64,000 bases of DNA, from positions 1 through 64,000 of the forward strand of contig CAKPHC010000004.1 of NCBI GenBank assembly GCA_934155645.1, in the 5' to 3' direction. Positions 52,401 through 60,656 of the stretch are shown one piece after another. A program made the position numbers and the translations under genes. The stretch's first letter is position 1; each line of letters begins with the position of its first letter. The notes beneath the pieces are model-generated. The model saw nothing but the letters and a program-made list of their open reading frames with translations, was not told the DNA's origin and ran no database searches. Source of the stretch: an uncultured Bacilli bacterium (GTDB lineage Bacteria; Bacillota_I; Bacilli_A; RF39; UBA660).

Positions 52401-52658
52401 CTATATGATATAGTTGTCATCGTTGTATGAAGAAAAGTCGTTGGAATTCATTGAACTAGCAGCACTATAAGGTGATACATTTGATAATTCCAATCTTCTT
52501 ACACGGCGTTCAAGCCTGTTAATTTGTCTTTCCATATTATTTAATCTATTACTTATATTTCTTAATTCTCCTGTACAATTACATTGTTGATTGGATTGGT
52601 TAGGGAAAAATCCGTTAGGATTACCTGGAAAAAATCCAAATGGTTGTTGTTCATTCAT
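52401..52658 (-). CDS. small FPN/Q-rich protein with short coiled coil
   Basis: An 85-residue protein, not recognised. It begins NEQQPFGFFPGNPNGFFPNQSNQQCNC (phenylalanine, proline, asparagine-rich), then a predicted coiled coil (ELRNISNRLNNMERQINRLERRVRRLELSN) and a serine-rich end. Its composition resembles small coat- or envelope-associated proteins of spore-formers, but there is no family match by eye. SD AAAGGAGAATAATT, ATG 52658. It converges with the flippase and diverges from trmB. Confidence 0.6.
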   Translation of the reverse strand: MNEQQPFGFFPGNPNGFFPNQSNQQCNCTGELRNISNRLNNMERQINRLERRVRRLELSNVSPYSAASSMNSNDFSSYNDDNYII

Positions 52659-52683
52659 AATTATTCTCCTTTACTTTCGTATT

Positions 52684-52716
52684 ATTATATGCATATTACT
52701 CGAATGATGTTATAAT
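52684..52716. promoter_or_regulatory. divergent -10 boxes for the coiled-coil gene and trmB
   Basis: Minus: TATAAT at 52684-52689. Plus: TGT-TATAAT at 52708-52716, an extended -10, ending 19 nt before the trmB ATG at 52736. Confidence 0.55.
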
Positions 52717-52735
52717 TAAATAGGTGAATATAATT

Positions 52736-53362
52736 ATGCGACTTAGAAATGTAAAAAACAAAGAAATGATTATTGATTCTTGTGATATTTTAATCAAAGA
52801 CCCAGCATCTTTCAAAGGGAAATGGTTAAGTTTATTTGATAATACAAATCCAATATATATTGAGATTGGTATGGGAAAAGGTGATTTTATTATTGAAAAT
52901 GCTAAAAAATATCCTAACATCAATTTTATAGGCATTGAAAAGTATGATAGTGTAATAGTAAGAGCTATTGAAAAACTGCCAGAATCAATTAACAACCTAA
53001 AATTTGTTAGAATGGATGCAAGAAACATCGAAGAAATATTTGATAGAGAAATTGATAGAATATATTTGAATTTTTCTGACCCATGGCCTAAAGATAGACA
53101 TGAGAGAAGAAGATTAACAAGCAAAGAATTTTTAGATAGATATGAAAATTTGTTTAAGAATCAAAAAGAAATACATCAAAAAACTGATAACAGAGGTTTA
53201 TTTGAATTTTCAATACAAAGTTTAGTAAATAATGATTACAAAATAGAAGATATATCATTAGATTTACACAATAGCAATAGGGACAATATTATTATGAGTG
53301 AATACGAAAAGAAATTTGTCAAAAATAATAATACTATCTATTATTTGGTCGCAAAAAAATAG
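52736..53362 (+). CDS. trmB: TrmB, tRNA (guanine46-N7)-methyltransferase
   Basis: Makes m7G46 in tRNA from SAM. The 208-residue protein has IYIEIGMGKGDFIIENAKKYPNINFIGIEKY (SAM-binding motif I), MDARNIEEIF and the catalytic LNFSDPWPKDRHERRRLTSKEFLDRY motif. Length is normal. The start is ATG 52736, eight bases after AGGTGA, not the GTG at 52724, which lies in the SD; its N-terminus then reads MRLRNVKNKE, like TrmB. Confidence 0.93.
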   Translation: MRLRNVKNKEMIIDSCDILIKDPASFKGKWLSLFDNTNPIYIEIGMGKGDFIIENAKKYPNINFIGIEKYDSVIVRAIEKLPESINNLKFVRMDARNIEEIFDREIDRIYLNFSDPWPKDRHERRRLTSKEFLDRYENLFKNQKEIHQKTDNRGLFEFSIQSLVNNDYKIEDISLDLHNSNRDNIIMSEYEKKFVKNNNTIYYLVAKK

Positions 53363-53413
53363 TGTCCAATTTACAAAAAACGTGATAAAATTATATTAAA
53401 CAAAGTAAATGTT

Positions 53414-53422
53414 TGTTATAAT
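53414..53422 (+). promoter_or_regulatory. extended -10 promoter for the envelope operon
   Basis: TGT-TATAAT, ending 20 nt before ATG 53443. No clear -35. Confidence 0.55.
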
Positions 53423-53442
53423 TAATATAGAGTAGGTGAATT

Positions 53443-54114
53443 ATGAAAAGAATTATTCTTTTACTCTGCTTCTTAATGTTAATAACAGGGTGTAGTGTAA
53501 GGTCAATTCAAAATGATAATATAGATACTATTGTTGAAAGTGTTTTAACAAAAAAAATAAGCTTATCCAACTCATATTTTGATGGATACAAGTATTATTT
53601 ACCAAGAGGTTTGAGACTAGTTGGTAAAAAAGGTTATAATGCCAAGATAGTAAGTGGTAAAACAAATTATTACTTATTTGTAGATGTTATTGCATATTAC
53701 AACAAAGTAGATTTGCAGTTTACTCCAAGTGATGGTTATTATTCCAAAGAATTAAATTTTAATAATAAAAAAGGATATTTAGAAATAACTGAAGAAGAAG
53801 ATTCATATTTTATTGAGATAATGTATAACTACGCTAAAATAGAAACATTAGTTGATAAAAAAGATTTAAATGATGCCATTATAAATAGTTGCTATATTTT
53901 ATCTTCAGTTCAATTTAACGATAAAGTAATAGAGACATTAGTTGGTGAAAATGCACTAGATTATAAGGAAACAATTTTTGATATATTTGGACCACATCGT
54001 GATTCCGAAGGATTCGTAAAATATGAACAAGATTATTACGATTACAAAGGCGATGTTGAAGAAAATACAAAGAAACAAGATTCAGATGTTTTGGTAACTG
54101 ATAAAAGCGAGTAA
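53443..54114 (+). CDS. lipoprotein of unknown function
   Basis: A 223-residue lipoprotein: signal peptide 1-16, lipobox ITGC with C17. The extracellular body has FDGYKYYLPRGLRLVGKKGYNAKIVSGKTNYYLFVDVIAYYNK and a KKGYLEI strand; the C-terminal 50 residues are acidic, with a YEQDYYDYKGDVEE stretch. I do not recognise the family. SD AGGTGAATT. First of four co-directional genes (13-bp gap to the next), apparently one envelope operon. Confidence 0.72.
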   Translation: MKRIILLLCFLMLITGCSVRSIQNDNIDTIVESVLTKKISLSNSYFDGYKYYLPRGLRLVGKKGYNAKIVSGKTNYYLFVDVIAYYNKVDLQFTPSDGYYSKELNFNNKKGYLEITEEEDSYFIEIMYNYAKIETLVDKKDLNDAIINSCYILSSVQFNDKVIETLVGENALDYKETIFDIFGPHRDSEGFVKYEQDYYDYKGDVEENTKKQDSDVLVTDKSE

Positions 54115-54127
54115 GTGAGGTGTCAAA

Positions 54128-55066
54128 ATGGGATTATTTGATAAAATAAAAAACATATTTTTTGAAGAGGAATATGTTGAAGTTGAAGAAGAAGAAAAGA
54201 AACCTAAAAAAGAAGTAAAGAAAGAAAAAGTAACAGTAGCTAAAAAGATAGATTTACCAGAAATAAAAAAGGAAAGAATAAAAGAAGAGGTAATCGAAGA
54301 AGCTAAAGAAGAGTTTGAGGAAGAAGCAGTACAACCAGAACCAAAGGTTGAAAACAAGTTCAAATTTCCAATGACATTTGAAGAAGAAGATTTTAGAGAA
54401 GAACCAGTAATTGAAGAGGTAAAGCCAAAACATGTTCCTAAAGAAGAACCAAAAGAAGTTGAACCTCCTAAATATATTTATGAAAATGAAAGAGTACCAC
54501 TATATGAAGGTAGAGAAGATAAGAAAGAAAAACCAGTTTTTAGACCTACACCAATAATTTCTCCGATTTATGGTATTCTTGATAAAAACTATAAAAAAGA
54601 AGAGATTGTAACTAAAAAACCAATTATTTTATCAACTGGTTCATCTAAAAAAATGGATGTTGATATGGTAAGAGAAAAAGCATATGGAGATTTAGCAAGT
54701 GATATTTCAGCTTCTATGCAAGAAGAAAAAGAAGATGAAGTAAAAACAGAAGTAACAGAAGATTACGATGAAAAAGAGAATACTTTTTATGATTTAAATA
54801 TTGGTTCACCAGCAGTAGAAAAAGTAACAGTTGGTGATGCTGAAGAATATTTTAACGATTTAGGGTTAGAATATAATGTGGATTATAAAGACAATAGTGT
54901 AACAAAAGCAACCGGAAGAAGAAGTACAAAACTAGAAAACGCAAAAGAATCAAAAGAAGATAAAGAAGAAAAAAACGAAAAGGATGAAACATCTGATGAT
55001 TCTGCTTCATTAGAGAATAATTTATTTGACTTAATTGAATCAATGTATGAAGATAAGGAGGAATAA
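54128..55066 (+). CDS. acidic disordered protein with amphipathic N-terminus
   Basis: A 312-residue protein, not recognised. Residues 1-12 (MGLFDKIKNIFF) could form a membrane-targeting amphipathic helix as in SepF, then comes a long charged region rich in E, K, V and P. A short island, VFRPTPIISPIYGILDKNYKKEE (near 140-162), looks conserved-motif-like; the rest, including QEEKEDEVKTEVTEDYDEKEN, is low-complexity. No folded domain is visible. A role as a division or envelope adaptor would be a guess. SD GAGGTGTC. The second gene of the operon; 3 bp before the next. Confidence 0.68.
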   Translation: MGLFDKIKNIFFEEEYVEVEEEEKKPKKEVKKEKVTVAKKIDLPEIKKERIKEEVIEEAKEEFEEEAVQPEPKVENKFKFPMTFEEEDFREEPVIEEVKPKHVPKEEPKEVEPPKYIYENERVPLYEGREDKKEKPVFRPTPIISPIYGILDKNYKKEEIVTKKPIILSTGSSKKMDVDMVREKAYGDLASDISASMQEEKEDEVKTEVTEDYDEKENTFYDLNIGSPAVEKVTVGDAEEYFNDLGLEYNVDYKDNSVTKATGRRSTKLENAKESKEDKEEKNEKDETSDDSASLENNLFDLIESMYEDKEE

Positions 55067-55068
55067 AT

Positions 55069-55380
55069 ATGACATTAAATGAAGTATTACCTGTACTATT
55101 ATATATTTTAGGTTCTATTCTACTTGTAATATTAATAATATTAGGTATAAAATTAATCCAAACAATTGATAGGGCAAACGTGGTTTTAGATGATATAGAA
55201 CAAAAATCAAAATCACTAAATGGCTTATTCAATATTGTTGATGGATTATCAAATTCCATTGCCATTGTAGGAGACAGAGTTATTGATGGAGTATCAGGAA
55301 TGATTTCTCATTTCTTTCATAAAAGAAAGAAAAAAAAGGATAAAGAAATGGAAGAGGAGGAAAATGAAGAATATGAGTAA
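55069..55380 (+). CDS. DUF948-like single-pass membrane protein
   Basis: A 103-residue protein: N-terminal membrane helix about 9-30 (VLLYILGSILLVILIILGIKLIQTID), then a helical region like DUF948 (ANVVLDDIEQKSKSLNGLFNIVDGLSNSIAIVGDRVIDGVSGMI) and a lysine/glutamate-rich tail. DUF948 proteins of Firmicutes usually precede a YtxH gene, as here. SD AAGGAGG. Overlaps the YtxH gene by 17 bp. Confidence 0.76.
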   Translation: MTLNEVLPVLLYILGSILLVILIILGIKLIQTIDRANVVLDDIEQKSKSLNGLFNIVDGLSNSIAIVGDRVIDGVSGMISHFFHKRKKKKDKEMEEEENEEYE

Positions 55381-55789
55381 AGATAAGAAAAAAAGTGGAT
55401 TTGGGAAATTTTTAGCAGGTGCTGCTATAGGTGCTGGTTTAGGAATACTATTTGCGCCTAAAAAAGGAAGCGAAACTCGTCAAGAATTAAAAGAAAAACT
55501 TGATGAATTAGCTAATAAAATAAAAGGGATCGACGTAGAAGAAGTAAGAGAATCTATAGAAGCAAAAATTGAAGAAATAAAAGAAGAATTAAAAGACCTA
55601 GATAAAGAAAAAGTATTAAAAATTGCTAAAGAAAAAGGTGCTGAACTAAAAAAGAAAAGTGAAGAACTAGTAAATTTAGCAGTAGAAAAAGGTACTCCAG
55701 TTTTACAAAATGCTGCTGAAGAAGTTAGACAAAAAACTATAGTAGTAGTAAAAGAAGTACTAAACAAATTAGAAAATAAAGAAAAATAA
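55364..55789 (+). CDS. YtxH-like protein
   Basis: A 141-residue protein with a short N-terminal hydrophobic segment (GKFLAGAAIGAGLGILFAPKKGSETRQELKEKLDELA), the YtxH signature, then a long charged alpha-helical coiled coil (about 35-135). YtxH proteins are general-stress proteins of B. subtilis with unknown mechanism. Two starts compete: ATG 55364 (3 bases from AGGAGG) and ATG 55373 (12 bases); 55364 is kept. Last gene of the operon. Confidence 0.82.
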   Translation: MKNMSKDKKKSGFGKFLAGAAIGAGLGILFAPKKGSETRQELKEKLDELANKIKGIDVEEVRESIEAKIEEIKEELKDLDKEKVLKIAKEKGAELKKKSEELVNLAVEKGTPVLQNAAEEVRQKTIVVVKEVLNKLENKEK

Positions 55790-55809
55790 GAGTTGTATTA
55801 ACTCTTTTT
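55790..55809 (+). terminator. terminator after the YtxH gene
   Basis: GAGTT-5-AACTC hairpin, then five T residues. Confidence 0.65.
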
Positions 55810-55812
55810 CTA

Positions 55813-55821
55813 TGCTAGAAT
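55813..55821 (+). promoter_or_regulatory. extended -10 promoter of the tyrS T-box leader
   Basis: TGC-TAGAAT right after the terminator; start near 55828. Confidence 0.5.
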
Positions 55822-55827
55822 ATGGTA

Positions 55828-56035
55828 TATATAAATGGCAATGAAGGATTATAGTAATTATTTATTAAAATTTGTAGAGAGTTAGTGGATGGTGCAAACT
55901 AATATTGATAAATGATGAAAATACAAATCTGGAGCCATAAAGGTTACGCTTTATAGTATTAAGTGCATAGGGTTACTATGAATTAAGGTGGTACCGCGAT
56001 ATTTCGTCCTTATATATTTTATATAAGGGCTTTTT
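55828..56035 (+). promoter_or_regulatory. T-box riboswitch upstream of tyrS
   Basis: Stem I with AGAGAG and GGTGCAAAC, a Tyr specifier TAC at 55922-55924, the T-box AAGGTGGTACCGCG at 55986-55999 and a terminator stem CCTTATATA with TATATAAGG (about 56009-56030) followed by TTTTTT. The arrangement regulates tyrS by readthrough when tRNA-Tyr is uncharged. Confidence 0.9.
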
Positions 56036-56058
56036 TATTTATAAGAAGAGGTGAAATA

Positions 56059-57291
56059 ATGAAATTATATGATGATTTAATGTGGAGGGGACTAATCAAA
56101 GATATTTCAAGTCCTGAATTAGAAAAAAAACTAAATGAGGAAAAGTTAACTTTTTATTGGGGAACAGACCCAACAGCAGACAGCTTGCATTTGGGACATT
56201 ATTCTTCATTAGTAACTGCAAAACGTTTAGCTAAATATGGACATCATCCAATCCTTCTAGTAGGAGGAGCAACTGGTTTAATCGGGGACCCTAGACCTAC
56301 TGCTGAACGTGAAATAATAAGCAAAGAGACAGTACTAAAGAATTTAGAAGGGATTTCTAAACAAGTAGATAAAATATTTGAAGGAAAAGCTGAAGTTGTT
56401 AATAACTTTGATTGGACTAAAGATTTTAGCTTTCTAGATTTTTTAAGAGATGTTGGTAAATACATAAATGTTAATTACATATTAGATAAGGATATTATTA
56501 GAAGACGACTAGACACTGGAATTACTTTTGCTGAGTTTGCATATACACTTATTCAAGGAAATGATTTTTTACATTTATTTAAAGAAAAGAATTGCGTTCT
56601 TCAAGTAGAAGGGTCTGATCAGTGGGGAAATATAACTACTGGTATTGATTTAATAAGAAAAAAACTAGATAAAACAGCATACGGTTTTACTATGCCACTT
56701 ATATTAGATAAATTTGGAAACAAATTTGGAAAAAGTGAAGGTAATGCTTTATGGTTAGATAAAAATAAAACATCATCTTATGAATTGTATCAATACCTAA
56801 TTAATACCGATGATGAAATGGTTGTTCATTACTTAAAAGTATTTACATTCTTATCAAAAGAAGAAATAGAAGATTTAGAAAGAAGACATAAAGAAGCTCC
56901 AGAATTAAGAGAAGCTCACAAAGCTTTAGCAAGAGAAATAATTACAGATTTACATGGAAAAGAGGAGTACGAAAAAGCTGAGAGAATAAGTGCATCTTTA
57001 TTTAGTGATAATATTAAGAAGCTAACAAGTGATGAAATTGAAATGGGATTTAAAGGTGTACCAACTATTAAAATTGAAGAAGAACTTTCTATTATAGATT
57101 TATTAGTAAATGAAAAAATCGCTTCAAGCAAAAGAGAAGCAAGAGAATTCTTGAATAATGGTGCCATAAGTATTAATAACGAAATAGTTAAAGATGAAAA
57201 TACCATTTTAACTAAAGCAATGGCAATCGATAACAAATTTATCGTTGTAAGAAGAGGAAAGAAAAAATACTATTTAGTAAAATTTGCATAA
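56059..57291 (+). CDS. tyrS: tyrosyl-tRNA synthetase
   Basis: Charges tRNA-Tyr. The 410-residue enzyme has the HIGH-like HLGHYSSLVTAKR, GATGLIGDPRPTAER, the tyrosine-binding EFAYTLIQGNDFLHLF and GSDQWGNITTGIDLIRK, and the class I signature KFGKSEGNALWLD (KMSKS variant KFGKS). A C-terminal S4-like RNA-binding domain (from about 345, IIDLLVNEKIASSKREAREFLNNGAISINNE) completes it. SD AAGAGGTG. T-box-controlled, single gene. Confidence 0.97.
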   Translation: MKLYDDLMWRGLIKDISSPELEKKLNEEKLTFYWGTDPTADSLHLGHYSSLVTAKRLAKYGHHPILLVGGATGLIGDPRPTAEREIISKETVLKNLEGISKQVDKIFEGKAEVVNNFDWTKDFSFLDFLRDVGKYINVNYILDKDIIRRRLDTGITFAEFAYTLIQGNDFLHLFKEKNCVLQVEGSDQWGNITTGIDLIRKKLDKTAYGFTMPLILDKFGNKFGKSEGNALWLDKNKTSSYELYQYLINTDDEMVVHYLKVFTFLSKEEIEDLERRHKEAPELREAHKALAREIITDLHGKEEYEKAERISASLFSDNIKKLTSDEIEMGFKGVPTIKIEEELSIIDLLVNEKIASSKREAREFLNNGAISINNEIVKDENTILTKAMAIDNKFIVVRRGKKKYYLVKFA

Positions 57292-57292
57292 A

Positions 57293-57322
57293 AAAAGGAC
57301 TTTTAATTTAAGTCCTTTTTTA
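57293..57322. terminator. bidirectional terminator between tyrS and rpsD
   Basis: AAAAGGACTT pairs with AAGTCCTTTT around TTAATTT; T run downstream on both strands. Confidence 0.88.
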
Positions 57323-57925
57323 CTATCTGTTATAGAATTCAACGATTAATGATTCATCAATATCAGCATTTAATTCACGTCTTTCAGGATATCTTACATA
57401 AGTACCAGAAAGTTTAGCTTCATCAAATGTTACAAATTCAACTCTGTTAGTTACTTTTTCAAGAGATTCTTTAATAACTTTCATATCTTTAGAATTTTCT
57501 TTAACAGCAATTACTGAACCTGGTTTTACTCTGTATGATGGAATATCAACTTTTTGTCCATCAACAGTAATATGACCATGGTTTACTAATTGTCTAGCAC
57601 CACGTCTTGTAGATGCTAATCCTAAACGATATACTAAGTTATCAAGTCTAGATTCTAGTAACTTTAAGAAGTCTTCACCATGAACACCTTTCATTTTAGC
57701 AGCTTCATTAAATGTTTTTCTAAATTGTTTTTCATTTAAACCATACATGAATCTTACTTTTTGTTTTTCTTTTAATTGCACACCGTAGTTAGAAAGTTTT
57801 CCTTTTCTATCAGCACCATGTTGTCCTGGTCCGTATGGACGTCTTGCGATATCCTTACCATTTTCAAGAACTGAAAAACCAACACGACGAGCTTGTTTGT
57901 AACTTGGCCCTGTATATCTTGCCAT
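57323..57925 (-). CDS. rpsD: 30S ribosomal protein S4
   Basis: A 200-residue S4, alone and away from the alpha operon, as in Bacilli. It begins ARYTGPSYKQARRVGFSVLENGKDIARRPYGPGQHG and has the S4 domain ESRLDNLVYRLGLASTRRGARQLVNHGHITVDGQKVDIPSYRVKPGSVI and the ending SGTYVRYPERRELNADIDESLIVEFYNR. No zinc cysteines, so it is the C- form. SD GGAGGG. Confidence 0.97.
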   Translation of the reverse strand: MARYTGPSYKQARRVGFSVLENGKDIARRPYGPGQHGADRKGKLSNYGVQLKEKQKVRFMYGLNEKQFRKTFNEAAKMKGVHGEDFLKLLESRLDNLVYRLGLASTRRGARQLVNHGHITVDGQKVDIPSYRVKPGSVIAVKENSKDMKVIKESLEKVTNRVEFVTFDEAKLSGTYVRYPERRELNADIDESLIVEFYNR

Positions 57926-58114
57926 TTTAATACCCTCCTTTATTTATTTACATAAACGTAGGACTTATCTTTTCTATAACTAGGGAGTTTATTCTAATAC
58001 TTTCACCTAACAGCAAGGCTACTTATAACCTTAATAAACACATTAATTATATAAAGATGCGCTGTTCCTTGAATATGCACTAATAATTATATATAAATAT
58101 ACGCAAATAGTCAA
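57926..58114 (-). promoter_or_regulatory. promoter and structured leader of rpsD (S4 autoregulation candidate)
   Basis: On the minus strand TTGACT (58109-58114), 17 bp and TATAAT (58086-58091) form a near-consensus promoter; the leader is about 150 nt. It can fold a stem of GTTTATT with AATAAAC (57987-57993 and 58033-58039) enclosing AAGGTTA/TAGCCTT (58015-58021 and 58026-58032). rpsD is controlled by its own product through such leaders in B. subtilis; that is inference here. Confidence 0.6.
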
Positions 58115-58131
58115 CATTTTTTGCATTATAA

Positions 58132-59208
58132 TCACTTTAAAGTATAACTATTATTAATGATTGATACATTATATAAGAAAAGAACATCACAATCATTGAA
58201 ATCTACATAAGTATCTAGAAGCGTTGAACTTATATATCTAGTATCAACAAGAACTATTTCTTTGTATGAAGATATTAACAAAGGTGTTAAACTGCTACCA
58301 AAAGAATCTCTAAATAAAATTAATCTTCTATTATTCTTAGCATTATTGTTAATAACTTTTAATAATGGAGTAGAACCACTTAAATATAAGTTATATTTAT
58401 CATTGGAATTAAGTTTTTCTTTATTATAAACGCTACTATAATTATTAGTAATATAATCATAAACTTTAGCATTATCTATATCATTATTTCTAACAATATT
58501 TAAATTATCATATTTAGATTGAATAGGAAGTTCACCAGCGTATACGCCTTTAAATGTATCAACAGTTTCAATGGTATAATGTGAATTAAACTCGTTATTC
58601 ATTGCTTCTAATAATCTTTTAGCAGTTTTATTAATTTTATCAATTTTAAAATGACTATCAGTTTTATAATAATTATCTAATTCTAAAGTATCAAATATTT
58701 TAATATACGTAATATTTAATTTGTTTGTCATATAAGATTCTAAATAATCATAATCTATTCTTAAGTTGCCGTCATTTATAAAATAATTTTTATCAGGTAT
58801 TATAGAAAAGTAAGTATTATTATTGGTTAAATAATTGTTTTTAATATAATTAATTTTGTTAAGCAAATTATTAACTGAATCGATATTAAGAGGATATTCT
58901 TGCTTAATTAAGTAATCGTTTTTTAAATATAAGTCATGGTAATTACCCTTAATAGCTAAATCCATCTTTGCTTTAACAAGTCTAAATTCATCTCTTTTTA
59001 TAAACTGGTCAGTTATATAACTATCAAGTTGATTAAAATAAGTATTATTAAATAAATTAGATAAAGTAAAAGTTGGCTTTTGAGCAAGTTTCCTTCTCTC
59101 TGATATAGAAATTAAGTCATCCTGTTTAAAAATATTAAAGATAAATACCAAAGAAAGCAAAAGCACAAAAGATATACTGATAACTATGTTTTTATATTTA
59201 TTATTCAT
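58132..59208 (-). CDS. DHHW-family (AlgJ/AlgX-like) acetylation partner
   Basis: A 358-residue protein with an N-terminal membrane helix (about 7-27) and an extracytoplasmic SGNH-like domain. Signatures of the DHHW group: YYKTDSHF (the TDHHW motif, here TDSHF) and the RDSFGSSLTPLL block. Such proteins work with an MBOAT to O-acetylate exported polysaccharides. A histidine of the TDHHW motif is kept while the other is lost. It lies 12 bp downstream of the MBOAT gene (same strand) with SD GGAGG. Confidence 0.82.
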   Translation of the reverse strand: MNNKYKNIVISISFVLLLSLVFIFNIFKQDDLISISERRKLAQKPTFTLSNLFNNTYFNQLDSYITDQFIKRDEFRLVKAKMDLAIKGNYHDLYLKNDYLIKQEYPLNIDSVNNLLNKINYIKNNYLTNNNTYFSIIPDKNYFINDGNLRIDYDYLESYMTNKLNITYIKIFDTLELDNYYKTDSHFKIDKINKTAKRLLEAMNNEFNSHYTIETVDTFKGVYAGELPIQSKYDNLNIVRNNDIDNAKVYDYITNNYSSVYNKEKLNSNDKYNLYLSGSTPLLKVINNNAKNNRRLILFRDSFGSSLTPLLISSYKEIVLVDTRYISSTLLDTYVDFNDCDVLFLYNVSIINNSYTLK

Positions 59209-59220
59209 GTAATAACCTCC

Positions 59221-60612
59221 TTAAAACCTAAAATATAGGAATGGATTATAACTATTATCGATAAGCATAGAAGTAACAATTAAGAGAATTACTAAAACAA
59301 AAACTATTTCCAAAACATTTATTACATAACTCAAAATCTTATTTTTTTTCAATTTACTAACAACGTTCTTTAATAAAGGAGTGGCACCAATAACTGCCAA
59401 AACTAAAATTAAAAAGTACCCCTTTAAATAATAAAGTATGAAACTATTAGATATTGCTAAATTTTTAAAATCAAATAATCCTTTTATTACAATGAAAGCA
59501 TCTTTCATGCTACTGGAAGAAAAAATGACGAAACTAATCATAACTATAAATAAAGTATAAACTTTTTTTAAAAACAATGGCAATTTATCTAAATATTTTT
59601 TCAATAAGAACTTTTCAATTATCAGTATTATTCCAAAATATAATCCCCATACTACAAAGTTCCAAGAAGCCCCATGCCATAATCCTGTAAGAATCCAAAC
59701 TATAAGAATATTTCTTATTGTTTTACCAGTGCCAGTTCTATTTCCACCAAGAGGAATATAAACGTAATCTTTAAACCAAGTACTAAGAGTTATATGCCAC
59801 CTTCTCCAAAAGTCAGTTATACTAGTAGCAACATATGGATAATTGAAGTTTTCCGGGAATTTGAATCCAATCATTTTTCCTAGTCCGATTGCTATATCGC
59901 TGTATCCTGAAAAATCAAAATATATTTGAAGCATATAGCATATTGCAAGTATCCAATATAACAGAATAGATGCTTCACTGGTACTAGTTAAAATATTGAT
60001 TAATTCACCTATGTTATTAGCAATAATTACTTTTTTACTAAGACCTATGATAAATCTGTTAACACCTTCACCAAATCCGTCAAAACTATGCTTTCTATTA
60101 GATAATTCTTCTTTGACATCACTATACCTAACAATAGGACCTGCAATTAACTGTGGAAATAAAAATACATATGTAGCAAAATTCAATAAATTCTTTTCTA
60201 CTGGTACACTTCCTTTATATACATCTATTTCATAACTGATTATTTGAAATGTATAAAAGGATATTCCAATAGGTAACGCAATATCAATAAAAGATATATT
60301 ACTATTCAAGATAGCATTTATATTACCAATAAGGAAATTAAAATACTTAAATATACAAAGCAAAAATAAGTGAAACGAAATGCTAAATATAAACAATGAT
60401 TTAGATTTGTTTTTATCAAATATTAGAGTCATAAAATAAGCAAATAATACTTGAATAATCATTAATAAAATGTATTTTGGTTCACCATAAAAGTAGAACA
60501 AAAGTGAAAATAGTAATAAAATAATATTTTTAAATTTTCTGGGACTACAAAAATACACTATTAAAAATATTGGTAAAAAATAATACAAAAAAGTTATACT
60601 TGCAAAAATCAT
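59221..60612 (-). CDS. MBOAT-family O-acyltransferase (AlgI/DltB-like)
   Basis: A 463-residue polytopic enzyme that passes acyl groups across the membrane. Motifs: SFYTFQIISYEIDVYKG, FWRRWHITLSTWFKDYVYIPLGGNRTG (AlgI signature) and LTGLWHGASWNFVVWGLYFG with the catalytic histidine. With the adjacent DHHW gene it forms a two-gene O-acetylation module; the acceptor glycan is unknown. The SD AAGGAG sits right after a terminator-like hairpin, so its expression may need readthrough from the upstream gene. Confidence 0.9.
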   Translation of the reverse strand: MIFASITFLYYFLPIFLIVYFCSPRKFKNIILLLFSLLFYFYGEPKYILLMIIQVLFAYFMTLIFDKNKSKSLFIFSISFHLFLLCIFKYFNFLIGNINAILNSNISFIDIALPIGISFYTFQIISYEIDVYKGSVPVEKNLLNFATYVFLFPQLIAGPIVRYSDVKEELSNRKHSFDGFGEGVNRFIIGLSKKVIIANNIGELINILTSTSEASILLYWILAICYMLQIYFDFSGYSDIAIGLGKMIGFKFPENFNYPYVATSITDFWRRWHITLSTWFKDYVYIPLGGNRTGTGKTIRNILIVWILTGLWHGASWNFVVWGLYFGIILIIEKFLLKKYLDKLPLFLKKVYTLFIVMISFVIFSSSSMKDAFIVIKGLFDFKNLAISNSFILYYLKGYFLILVLAVIGATPLLKNVVSKLKKNKILSYVINVLEIVFVLVILLIVTSMLIDNSYNPFLYFRF

Positions 60613-60625
60613 GTTTTTTCTCCTT

Positions 60626-60648
60626 AAAAAACTCCTTTAAAAGGAGTT
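60626..60648 (-). terminator. terminator-like hairpin overlapping the MBOAT leader
   Basis: AACTCCTTT (60630-60638) pairs with AAAGGAGTT (60640-60648); on the minus strand a run of T residues follows and then the MBOAT SD. It ends the upstream anchored-protein gene or attenuates the MBOAT pair. Confidence 0.7.
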
Positions 60649-60656
60649 CTACTATT

